Assembly: GCF_009017415.1 (NCBI RefSeq)
Contig: NC_092409.1
Coordinates: 3,162,001 to 3,226,000, forward strand
DNA from: Aspergillus flavus
Taxonomy: Eukaryota; Ascomycota; Eurotiomycetes; Eurotiales; Aspergillaceae
Reading direction: 5' to 3'
DNA: 64,000 nucleotides
Numbering within the stretch: position 1 is the stretch's first letter; every line of letters begins with the position of its first letter. A program made the translations under genes and the position numbers. This document shows, piece by piece, positions 1 to 9,392 of the stretch. The notes under the pieces were generated by a model. That model did not search any database. It was not told where the DNA came from and worked only from the letters and a program-made list of their open reading frames with translations.

Positions 1-1100
1 CTGAGGTTGTTAGTTCTATGACATGGGTTTTGTATGTGCAGAGGGGAATGGTACGTTTGTGGTGACCCCGGTATGATTTGCCCCGATTGACGGAAAAATA
101 TATAAAAAATATGATGTATAGGCCTATGATGACAGCGTCTGAGTCATTGGTGTGAATGCGTGTGGTGGTTTTCATGGTGGGTGACTTTTTCAACGTTGTC
201 TGTCACGGCTTGCCATAGGTTGGTCTCTTGAAGAGAGAAAACTGGTTGAGAACTATTGAGATGCTTGAATCTATCAACCTTATTGTGGGAGAAGACATCG
301 CTCAGGGTTCACAGCTCCAGGCCTATTTATATTGTGCTATTGTATACCCCCGTGGGTCTTACGTGCTTGGATGTAACCTGGTCTTCTAGTTAGCTGAGCT
401 GAGTACTATCCCGATATCCTCGGTGGTTATACTTAGTGCATGTACTTTGTACACAGATCCACCTTTTCAAAAGCGTCGTGTGATCCTTTTCCCTGACATA
501 TAACTGTCAAATCAATTAATAAATAGGTACATGCTACGCGAGACGATATATTATCTCATCTTCTAACTAAAATTCGAATACTTATATGGTATTATATATT
601 ACTCTTTGATATAGGGCCATGTTCAAAGGATCTCCAGTAACCAAATTGATAGGGTTTAGCGGCCGCCCTTAGTGCCGGGGAGGAAGTTCCAAAGCGAGGA
701 TGCCCGACAGATCACGCGAGGTAGCATATCTGATGCTATTCGGGGTATATTTACGTCATAGAAACTGGACAACGACCTGTTTGGGGAAGGTCGATAAACT
801 GCTAGATCATGATACTGATCAACGCACGTTCAGTCTCATTGTGGAGTATAGATGTTCAAGTTCACGTGGCATTGTATGGACCACAGGAGTGAAGGCGACT
901 CTTACAGAATTCTATCAGAAGCTTGCAGGTACGTTCAATTCGTCATTAATCTTGTTTCATTGAAATAACATACTCATCAAGTCCGTAGCGTAGCGCCAAG
1001 AGAAGAACGGGTTTTAGAGACACATCACACTCGTCATAAGTACGATTAAGATTCATGAAATAGTAATTCTCCCTTATCACAGTCACCATGGTACTGCCGT
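1..1100. other. Left-edge spacer, no recognised gene
   Basis: AT-rich sequence with many stops in all frames. One 87-codon reading frame begins at an ATG at 700 on the plus strand and ends at 963. It resembles no family I know. A donor-like GTACGT lies in it near 929, but I could not find a convincing following exon. A TAGGGTTTA stretch near 650 resembles the telomere-type boxes found elsewhere in the window. The right end probably contains the 3' untranslated region of the catalase gene on the minus strand. Confidence 0.4.
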
Positions 1101-3203
1101 TTATGCAGACACCGCGGCCTCAGTTGCCTTCTTAAGACGTTCACCGAGGTCTGCATTCACCTTTGCAAAGAGTTCTACATCAACGTCAGTAAATGGAGCG
1201 ATTACATATAGGAAAGATGTTCACATACCATAGACCGCATTGCGCAGCTGAGGAGAGCGGACATTCTTAATATGGCCTGAGAGGTTCGCAATCGTTCTGT
1301 CCTGGTGACCGGGCTCCCTGCCGATCACTTCCCAGAGAGCGGCGGGTTGGACGAAGTCATCATCGGTAATATGGCTCTGGAAATTAGTCACCTCTCCCAC
1401 CCATTTCTCGTGCTCGGTCAGTCCGCTCAGCCGGGCAGCTCCCGAGTTCTTCACCTCTTGGTAGAACTTGGTAGGCTGCAAGGACGAGCCAACGTAGTTG
1501 GGGTCACCGCCGTAATTGTCGTCGAACCGCATGGCGCCATCTCTCTGGTAAGGGCAGTAGACAGGTGCCTTGGCCGCGTTCGTTGGGAGCTGTTGGTAGT
1601 TGACTCCGAGACGATACCGGGCCGCATCGGGGTAAGCGAACATACGGGCTTGGAGCACTGGTAAAGGTTAGTCAAGCGGGATATATTTTGGTGAAGAAGT
1701 AACCTACTTGGATCAGCCGAAGGTGCAATACCGGGCACCATTGTGGATGGGGAGAAGGCCGCCTGCTCAATATCGGTGAAGTAGTTCTTGGGCTATATCG
1801 AGAACGAATTAGTATCGTGTACTTAGATCATTGCCTAAGTTGGGTGGTATTGTTGAGGCATACATTGCGGTTCATGGTCAATTTTCCAATTTGTCTCAGC
1901 GGGTAGTCCTTGTGAGACCAAACTTTGGTCATGTCAAAGATGTTCCAACGGTATTTCTCCGCGTCGGCCGGGTCCATAACCTGGACGTAGACGTTCCACA
2001 CGGGGTAGTCACCCTTCTCGATGGCCTCGAACATATCCCGAATAAGATAATCGGGGTCTTCGCCTGCGATCTTGAGGGATTCCTCGGCGGTCATGTTCTT
2101 GACGCCCTGGGCGGTCTTGATGTGGAACTTGACATATTTGAATGATCCGTCCTATTGACTTGCATGTTAGCCACGTTGGCCATCTAGTGGAATGCAGAGA
2201 GTATTGGCATATTACCTCTTTAGTGAGCTTGTAAGTATGTCCACTGTAGGCATTCATGTGGCGGATAGACTTCGGTGTTCCACGATCACTGAAGAGGTGG
2301 AGAAGCTCATGGATACCTTCGGGGTTGCCGACGTGGAAGCTAAGAGTATTAATACAGGAGTTATTATACGCTTGAACCAATTGTACTTACTCCCAGAACT
2401 ATAGAAGCAGTCAAAGTTAGCACTAAATCAAACTACCACTAGCCGAAAAGCAACCACGTGCGTTACTCACCATATTTGCATCCGGAAGATGAGTTGTAGG
2501 GTGTCTCTTATGCGAACGGTTCAGGGAAGGGAACTTAATCGGGTCGCGAACGAAAAAGACCGGCTGCAACCAAATCAGTAATGTTATACACTTGATACTG
2601 AAAAAATTCTGACCGTGTTGTTGAAGACCCAGTCCAAGTTACCCTCATCCGTGTAGATCTTCATGGCCCATCCGTGAACATCGCGAGTGGTATCTGCCGA
2701 ACCGGCTTCAGGTCCAACTGTAGATACTCGAAGAAGGACGGGAGACTTCTTGCCAGCTTTGCTCAAGAAGCTAGCTGAAGTAATATCGGAACAATCGCTA
2801 GTGGCTTCGAACTCTCCATATGCGCTGTTTTGGGGTGTGTAAGTTTGGATTGTTTATGTTGGTGTGCGATATATATAGTTTCATCACTTACCCCGCCGCC
2901 TTGGCGTGGACCACTCTAAGAACATGTTAGTAAGTATACGAGATAGATAAGCTTTGGTATGCATGGATTGAAGGGGTGCTTACCGCTCGGGAATTCTCTC
3001 ACGAGAGAAATGGGCGAGAGTCTCAATGAGTTGTGTATCTTGGAGCAAAGAAAGTCCGCCACCAGAGTTGTTCCGCAGTTGAACGGTAGTGCTGTTGCTA
3101 GCAAAAGGGCAACCTACTTCAGTTAGTGGATCTCAATGCTCTCTAGAACTAGATTTTCAATTGGATCATCACCTTCTGCCAGAGTATAGTAGCGTTCAGC
3201 CAT
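1101..3203 (-). CDS. Catalase, small-subunit haem type, 11 exons
   Basis: Monofunctional haem catalase that splits hydrogen peroxide into water and oxygen. Exons on the minus strand: 3173-3203, 2984-3113, 2892-2915, 2614-2824, 2471-2563, 2391-2398, 2216-2339, 1864-2151, 1708-1792, 1229-1657, 1101-1174. They sum to 1497 bases (498 residues), the usual length of small-subunit catalases. Seen: the active-site His about residue 57 ([12 protein letters not shown]), the active-site Asn near 130 (VFNNTPVFF) and the haem-ligand Tyr about 340 ([14 protein letters not shown]). The start at 3203 gives [14 protein letters not shown]. The C-terminus ends VSA, with no classical SKL-type peroxisomal signal, so location is open. 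Exon 6 is only 8 bases and exon 3 only 24, yet both are needed for frame and for the conserved MFWD motif. It is divergent from the small gene at 4089. It resembles the fungal CatC-type group, but I do not assign a symbol. Confidence 0.95.
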
Positions 3204-4088
3204 ATTGAAGTTGGTATCTGCAATCAATGGATCCAGGTACAGCAGTAAAGTAGAATGGATGTATCCTTTCACAATGGCCAGGAGGAGGGGTTGACCGAGC
3301 TATATAGCCTGGAATCTTCGTGACATCCCACTATTAACTACGCAATATGGTAGTTGTTCCTGTTTCGGTTTGTCCATTGAAGGCTCTACCAATTACGAAC
3401 TACATGGAGTAATATGCGTAAGTTTCTGCGTTGTCCATGCAGAGGCATCTGCAGTAGTCTCGATTCTGAGTACCACCACAGCATGACGTTGATTCCACTC
3501 CCGAGCATCCCATTGGCTTTAATTAGTGATATATATGCAAAAGTCCGGTTGGAGATGGGGGTGGTGCCGTCATTCGAAGCTCTGAGTTCGGGCGAGTACC
3601 CACGGGAAACCCTAACTGCGGGTTGCTGATGCGAGGATGAGTGATGCGCACAGCCATGCACGCATTCTAGACTGGGGCTCCCTTCGTGTCCGATCAGAGA
3701 AACCCCTCACTACTGAACAGCATTCCTAATCCTGGGGATCTCATTGGAAGCTGTTTTAGTTCTGTCATGTTGATTAATTGTGGTTGAGATGGAGATGCAA
3801 CCTGGGAGGGTCCGACCTTACCGAATGTAGTAGTACTACTGACCCAATCAATTCCATGTCACTTGGCGTCTTTGGTACATGACGTCCTGCACTTTCATAA
3901 GGATTGTAAGTGCTTTGATAAGTCATTACTGTCGCTTTTATAACCATTAAGTGTCCTATGTCCCTGGTTGCTTCCTTCAGTGGCACCGTCTTGATCCGAA
4001 GAGCAAGTTTTACATACTTCAAAGTCTTCTTGAAAGGAACAAAAGCATATACAACCCTAACATATTGTTTTACGTACCAAAATCCACC
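3204..4088. promoter_or_regulatory. Divergent promoter between catalase and a small hydrophilic protein gene
   Basis: An 885-base spacer separates two divergent starts. Seen directly: TGACGT half-sites at 3484-3489 and 3880-3885 (CRE-like, the type bound by Atf1/AtfA bZIP factors), a CCAAT at 3844-3848, an AACCCTAA box at 3608-3615, an AGGGG near 3286 and a CCCCT near 3701. Reading frames here (3386-3661 and 3774-4022 on the minus strand) look random. CRE and AGGGG-type elements fit stress control of a catalase, but this is inference from short motifs. Confidence 0.4.
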
Positions 4089-4362
4089 ATGTCTGAAGGT
4101 TAGTTAAGCCTTGCCAAGTCTGACTGTCTGCTAGACTGATTGATGGCCCGCAGACTCGCATCCACAGCACCACCGGGGTTTCTTCGATCGGATACTCCAC
4201 CCGGAACAGCATCACGAAGACCAGGAACAACACCGCGGCCAACATGACTCTCAGGACCCCGAGTCCCACAAAAAGGAGAGCGAAATAGATAAAATCAAGG
4301 AGGACATCAAGGAAGATCAGGAAGAGGTAGCGGAGGGCGATACTTACGCAGGCTTGATGTGA
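4089..4362 (+). CDS. Small, highly charged His/Glu-rich protein, 72 residues, two exons
   Basis: Exon 1 is 4089-4098 and exon 2 is 4154-4362, joined over a 55-base intron (GTTAGT...CAG, with CTGAC as a plausible branch site). The product begins MSEDSHPQHHRGFFDRILHP, is rich in His, Glu, Gln and Asp, has a Lys/Glu helix in its second half (ESEIDKIKEDIKED) and ends DTYAGLM. It has no signal peptide, no membrane segment and no cysteine. The composition resembles small intrinsically disordered stress proteins of fungi (dehydrin or LEA-like behaviour), but I cannot name a family. The 107-codon hydrophobic frame on the opposite strand (4057-4380) is the mirror of these codons. Sharing a promoter region with catalase suggests stress or spore expression, by inference. 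The frame stays open only after splicing. Confidence 0.6.
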
Positions 4363-4710
4363 ATACTTTATGACTAGCACCAGTTTCTGTTATTGTTCAC
4401 AAGGGATGGGATCACTGTTACTCAATTAGGGAGTTTTATATGTTATGAGTAATGAATTAAATAAGGATATTGGATTACCGAAAAGAATTCGTTTTGGCTA
4501 ATGGCAATCTCGGTATAATATGCATCATTTGAATAGGAGACATCTATATGTTAACTGAATAATAGTACAGTAGTGGATCTTTTCCCCACAATGAATACCC
4601 GGTCAAAACACCAATCGCTATGCTAGATACTGTACAGATGTTCAAAAAAGTCTGGAAAGAAACTATAACAGTAACCCCGTAGCAGCCGTAAAACATTGCT
4701 GTACGGCCGA
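4363..4710. other. Spacer between convergent genes
   Basis: AT-rich 348-base stretch holding the 3' ends of the small plus-strand gene and of GEP3 on the minus strand. I see no coding potential. Confidence 0.5.
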
Positions 4711-6741
4711 TCAGACTTTAGATGAGTGATGGGCACGCTTCTTCTGCCCGATACTTTGTCGCCCTCGTGCTCCTTTCTTACGTTTCTCCACAGCCTGCTT
4801 CTCTGCAACGTACTTCCAGCATTCAATGGGACGCCGCACCCCAACATGTCGACCGTTCGGAGTGAATATCTCAACCTGCGGTAACGACCTGGCGGACTCG
4901 CCGTCTGTGGACTTGGCACGGATCTGCGCCGTGAGCTCGACCCAACCGCATCCCTCAATGAGTATATCTGCCGACATCACTTTGTATGGCAGGGGAGGGG
5001 GTTTTATACCCTTATCTTCCACTGCCTTCGCGATCGTCGTCGGTAGGTGCGACTGGGTCACGTCCCATTTGAGGTCAAAGATTCCCGCGGAAGTAATTTG
5101 ACTGCCGATACCTTCTATCATGATATTCTCTCCTGGGTAAGGACGCTGTTCAGCCTGCATTTCAACGGCCTTCTCAGTCTTCGTGACATGGGCCTCGATC
5201 GGGATAAAGCAGGCTGCCATTAGTACATCGTCAGGGTTCACCGACGTGATTCGTACAAGGCCTCCACCTAAAAGCAGCGATTGGCCTGACTTTATAGTAT
5301 ACCGTTCTGGTTTTCTCCGTTTAGTCATGATCGTGTCTCGTTTGTGTTCGTCACGGACGTAGTCTGCTAGGTCGCCCCGATCCATCCCAGGCAAATCGAT
5401 CATTTCACCACAGCCGCGGCCAAAGGGTATGCGAATCGGCGAAACGGTAGTTCCTGGCAGCGACGAAACAACCGGCAGGATAGGATAAAGGTCTTCCCGG
5501 GGGGCAGGTGGTAAAAGGCCGTCAGAGTCAACCGCGGTGGCGTCGCGTGGGCTGATATCCGACTCTGCTTGGCGACGCTCAACCAGTTCAGCAATTTTCT
5601 CAAGGTTCTTAGAATCCTTGGGAAAGCAAGCCTCTATGAAACTACTCTTCCCGACATTAGCCTTGCCCACTACCCACACACCACCGCCGTGGTTCTTGAT
5701 TTCCTCCTTGACTTTTTTGGTCCACCAGCCTCGGTGAGCGCTTATCATATGCACATTGCCCAGACGGAAATTCTCGGTCGACTTAGCAAGTGCCTCTCGG
5801 AGAACCGAGCGGACATATTCCATCTTCGAGTCTACCTGTTCCTTGGTAGGAGCTAAGAGATCAGAGCGTGTTATGATGAAGCTGATAGTAGGTAATTTCT
5901 TTCCTCCTCGGTATTTCTCAGTCGAAGCTCGCCGGTTGCGCGACCGCTGTTCTTCGATGGAAAGTGCCTCGTATATATTGTCGACAAGAGACATAGGGAA
6001 ATCTGCTGCGTCAATTACGTGGTAGATTCTGTTGTATTTGTATGGTGACTCGTCAAGGTATGCCCCAATGGAGTATATCGTAGGTGAGATTGCAGGAACC
6101 GCTTTGTTATGGTGTACGAGATCGTGGCATCTATCGCAAACCTGCACAGGGGGTCGAGACTTTTCAATGTACTCTTTAGCAGTGGCTGCAGCATTCTCAA
6201 GTAAAGCGCCATCTAAATCGTATTATTAGTACCATTCCCTAAGGAAAGAAGATAAACACCACATACGGATAGGTTTAGGAGCGGCCGCTTCTTCCTCCGA
6301 CTCCTTGATCAGTTGCTGAATTGTGCCTGCTGCCTTTTCTCCTTCTGTTTTAAGATCCGCTACCTCCCCGGTCTCTCCATCCTGCACGCCAGTTGCTCGT
6401 TCTGTCTCCGACAAGAGCTTTCGTGTTTGCTTCCTGGTTTTGCTGTAGTATCCTGGTTCGCCGGGCTCGATGGTTTGCGCGTATGCACCACATCCTGGAC
6501 AACAGACTGGTAGGACGCGTTCAGTAAGCTCCGATGATTTCGCACTTAATGAAGGACCCGAGGATAGGAGGCGTCGCTGTGGTTCGTTGATTAGGCCGTT
6601 TGCATTCCGAACGGGCAGCACCCGCGGCTGCTGAAAAAAGCTCCGTGAGAACTGCGCTCCAGGAAGCTGCCGTAACTGGCACGGAGAGCGGTATTTTAAT
6701 CGATGTGTTCTTGGGAGTATGCGCCCAAGATATAGCGACAT
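4711..6741 (-). CDS. gep3: Mitochondrial YqeH-type circularly permuted GTPase (Gep3)
   Basis: Member of the YqeH/Gep3 family, mitochondrial GTPases linked to small ribosomal subunit assembly and, in yeast, to prohibitin function. Exons 6267-6741 and 4711-6212 flank a 54-base intron; 658 residues. The start at 6741 (MSLYLGRILPRT) gives a basic, Ser-rich mitochondrial presequence; the frame continues upstream to 6864 but would add a less typical leader. Two CxxC knuckles (CPGCGAYAQ and CDRCHDLVH) form the zinc-binding region. The G motifs appear in permuted order: G4 TRSD, then G5-like SAHRGWW, G1 GKANVGKSS, then G3 DLPGMDRGD. This permutation is diagnostic. A basic tail ends the protein. The role in ribosome assembly is from the family. 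Confidence 0.93.
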
Positions 6742-7050
6742 GACGGTAAGAATTTTCCACGTTGGATAGATCGGAGGTAATATGCGACAGAGATTAAAGC
6801 TCGAGCTGATAGCGCTGATAGCGGCGGTAACCCGCTCCGATTTCCGTACCAAGTCCCGTGGCAAACCATGGAAATTCTACGAACAATAACATAAAATTCC
6901 ATAGAAATGAATGTTACGATTGAAGAAAACATCATCGTAGTTGTAGTTGAATTATTTACAAGTAACAAACTATCCATATCCTTGTAACACCCGCAGTTTT
7001 TAAGACGCTGCAACAGAAAAAACAAAAACTCAAAAGAACATCCTGCCCAT
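6742..7050. other. Short spacer between GEP3 and SDE2
   Basis: This 309-base stretch holds the GEP3 promoter/leader and the SDE2 3' untranslated region, both on the minus strand. The GEP3 reading frame stays open to 6864 without a better start. No other feature is seen. Confidence 0.5.
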
Positions 7051-7986
7051 TTAAGCCTTTGCCTTGCCTTTCCCTTCGGTCTCATCAATTTGGTCGATTT
7101 CCTCTTCCTCGGAATCGCTCATAAACTCATCGTCATCATCAAATCCAATGAACTTCCGCGGGACTGCAGACTTGGGAGCCGGCTCTGATGGGCCCGGCGC
7201 ATCCTTCATCTCCTGCTCGTCTTCGCTCTCTTCATCCGACGCAGAAGCAGAATCCTGTGCACTTCCTTCACTAGCACTCGTACTAGACCCGCCCAAGATA
7301 TTATCACGTATAGCATCATGAAGATTGTCCGTCCACATGCCATCCTTCATCGCCGCAAGAACAGCCTCCCTAGCCTTCTCGCTCATCTCCTCTTTATCTT
7401 CCATCCACTGGCCGTCAATCTTCTGCTTGCCGCCGCCATTCTTCAGTTCCTCCTCGCGTTTCTCTGCAGCCTCCACAACAGCCTGCCACCTCCGTCGGCG
7501 CTCCTCCTTCTCTTTACGGTCCATTTCCGGCTTGACTGCAAGATATTCGGCGAGCGCTTTGGCTTCATTGACAGTACGGATACGGCGACCATCGAGATTG
7601 CGACTGGAGCCGTTATCGTCTCCCTGATTGCGCTTTCTCTTGCTTGACATGCGCCCACCAGCAGCACGAAGCTGGGAACCGAAACCACCCTTTCCTCCGC
7701 ATAGGGGTACCGAAAGGCGGAGGGGAAGGAGGTTTGATGTCGCAGTGAGTTCGCCATTAGGAGCAACGAGATGTGAGATTGGAAGGTCTGACGAAGGGAG
7801 TATTTGTTTGTTGTTTGTCGTGGTCAAGATGAGTGAGAGGAGGGGTACGGATGACGGAATATATGAGGACACCTTCTCGGTGAGATCTGAGATAGACGAG
7901 GTCGATGGGAGGGAGAATGAGAGGGTCGAGGGTAGAGAGAGACCGGGGAATGTTGAAAGGAGAACGTTCACGTTTTGCGGAGCCAT
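7051..7986 (-). CDS. sde2: Sde2-type splicing and genome-stability factor with ubiquitin-like N-terminus
   Basis: Single exon, 311 residues. The N-terminal ~95 residues form a ubiquitin-like fold ending in the family's processing motif [12 protein letters not shown] (about residues 95-106); in Sde2 proteins the cut after GG frees a protein starting with Lys, which joins the spliceosome and promotes splicing of selected introns (established in S. pombe; the human protein also acts at replication forks). Next comes a conserved basic helix with [11 protein letters not shown] and [17 protein letters not shown], then a charged coiled-coil ([20 protein letters not shown]) and an acidic tail rich in Ser, Glu and Asp. 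It lies head to head with RPS10 over 386 bases. Nothing is broken. Confidence 0.93.
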   Translation of the reverse strand: MAPQNVNVLLSTFPGLSLPSTLSFSLPSTSSISDLTEKVSSYIPSSVPLLSLILTTTNNKQILPSSDLPISHLVAPNGELTATSNLLPLRLSVPLCGGKGGFGSQLRAAGGRMSSKRKRNQGDDNGSSRNLDGRRIRTVNEAKALAEYLAVKPEMDRKEKEERRRRWQAVVEAAEKREEELKNGGGKQKIDGQWMEDKEEMSEKAREAVLAAMKDGMWTDNLHDAIRDNILGGSSTSASEGSAQDSASASDEESEDEQEMKDAPGPSEPAPKSAVPRKFIGFDDDDEFMSDSEEEEIDQIDETEGKGKAKA

Positions 7987-8372
7987 ATTTGCGAGTTTTA
8001 AGTTTTCCGATCACTAAATATTTTGTTGTGGGTGTCAAGGTAGGTTAAGGCCGCAGATTCGCGACTATGGTCTGCTGTGATATATCTCGAGAGTGATGAG
8101 AGGCGACAAATGAGGTGGACTTGATAAGAGGAAGATCGCGTCGACGCCTCAGGCAGTAACAATCACACGCCGATCACATGGCGATAAAGACGGAAGTGAC
8201 TAAGCCAGTCTGATTAGGGCGGTAACCCTAGCATGCGCTTCCGAAAGAGGAATCACGCACTTTTAACTTAACCGCCAGTCGCTCCACTCGATCCCATTCA
8301 TCATTTAAACCAACCACCACCCTCTTCGCGTTGTTAGAGCGATTCCCCGAAGAGCGCCAGGAACTCGCAACA
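7987..8372. promoter_or_regulatory. Divergent promoter of SDE2 and RPS10 with telomere-type box
   Basis: A 386-base region between two starts. An AACCCTAG box sits at 8224-8231, about 145 bases upstream of the RPS10 start. Boxes of the AACCCTA(A) type upstream of ribosomal protein genes are known binding sites of Tbf1/Rap1-like factors in other fungi; use of that system here is inferred. The 3' part is pyrimidine-rich and presumably holds the RPS10 leader. Confidence 0.5.
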
Positions 8373-9061
8373 ATGTAAGTTTACAAGTCAATGTTCATAA
8401 TTGATAAAGCAATGCAAAGCTAACAACTCTTCAGGCTTATCCCTAAGGACGACCGCAAGAAGATCCACGAGTACCTCTTCCGCGGTATGTGAACGACGCC
8501 TCCAGTCCCTTGTCGCATTGACCGGACCAATCCACCTCGATCTTTGAAGACCACTGTCGCTGACTGATTACCTGAACAGAGGGTGTGCTCGTGGCCAAGA
8601 AGGACTTCGAGTCCAAGCATGCCGACATTGACACCAAGAACCTCTACGTGATCAAGGCCCTCCAGTCCCTCAACTCCCGCGGCTATGTCAAGACCCAGTT
8701 CTCGTGGCAGTACTACTACTACACCCTCACCCCCGAGGTATGTTTGCGACCGTTCAATTGCTGGTTTTGATAATAAGGAAGGGTTGTCTAACTTGTTGCT
8801 TTCTAGGGTCTTGACTACCTCCGTGAGTGGCTCCACCTCCCCGCTGAGGTTGTCCCTGCCACCCACATCAAGCAGCAGCGTTCCCACGCTCCCCCCCGTG
8901 GTATGATGGGTGGTGAGGAGCGTGAGCGCCGTGGTCCCCGCCCTACCCGTGAGGGTGGCTACCGCCGCCGCGACCAGGAGAAGGAGGGTGGTGCTCCCGG
9001 CGAGTTCGCCCCTAACTTCCGTGGTGGATTCGGCCGTGGCCGTGGTGCTCCCTCTTCTTAA
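8373..9061 (+). CDS. rps10: 40S ribosomal protein S10 (eS10), start codon split by an intron
   Basis: Component of the small ribosomal subunit, near the mRNA entry channel and head. Exons 8373-8374, 8435-8484, 8580-8737 and 8807-9061 give 154 residues. Exon 1 contributes only AT of the initiator ATG; the G comes after a 60-base intron, giving [20 protein letters not shown]. The core [20 protein letters not shown] and [20 protein letters not shown] is typical of eS10, followed by an Arg/Gly-rich tail ending GRGRGAPSS. The long frame on the minus strand at 8420-8887 is a codon-bias shadow. Confidence 0.96.
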
Positions 9062-9392
9062 AGGGATGTCGACCGGTCTTCCTAGGGTTTGGATGGTAGC
9101 GTGAGTGGCTTGAGTAGAATTTGGAATAAGTTCGAAAAGGCTGCTGCGCCCATCCTAAAAAAATTATGCATTGGTGCTGTATCGATATTACGACATAGCT
9201 AGAGTCAATGTCATGATTTTAATGACTCAACATTTGAATTCGCGTAGTACATTTGAATTATAGATTGTAAGGACATACACAACATAACTCCAGGGGTCTT
9301 GGTCCAGGGTCACGGCATTTTGCAAATATGCTCGATGATGTAAAAAAGGCATCAGGTACTGTCGATGATCTTCACCGAAAGGGCAAAGGGCT
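9062..9392. other. Spacer between convergent RPS10 and M20 hydrolase genes
   Basis: AT-rich 331-base stretch that holds two 3' untranslated regions facing each other. No coding signal is seen. Confidence 0.5.

Noticed and set aside
700..963. 87-codon plus-strand frame near the left edge
   Set aside because: No recognisable motif, no convincing second exon after the possible donor near 929, and no supporting neighbour; kept only as a note in the spacer entry.
4057..4380. 107-codon minus-strand frame rich in Leu, Val and Phe, looking like a membrane protein
   Set aside because: It is the antisense mirror of the His/Glu/Lys-rich exon of the spliced plus-strand gene at 4089-4362; GAG/GAT/AAG codons read backwards give Leu, Ile and Phe.
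8420..8887. 155-codon minus-strand frame over RPS10
   Set aside because: Runs through RPS10 exons and introns alike and has no family; it arises from the strong codon bias of a ribosomal protein gene.
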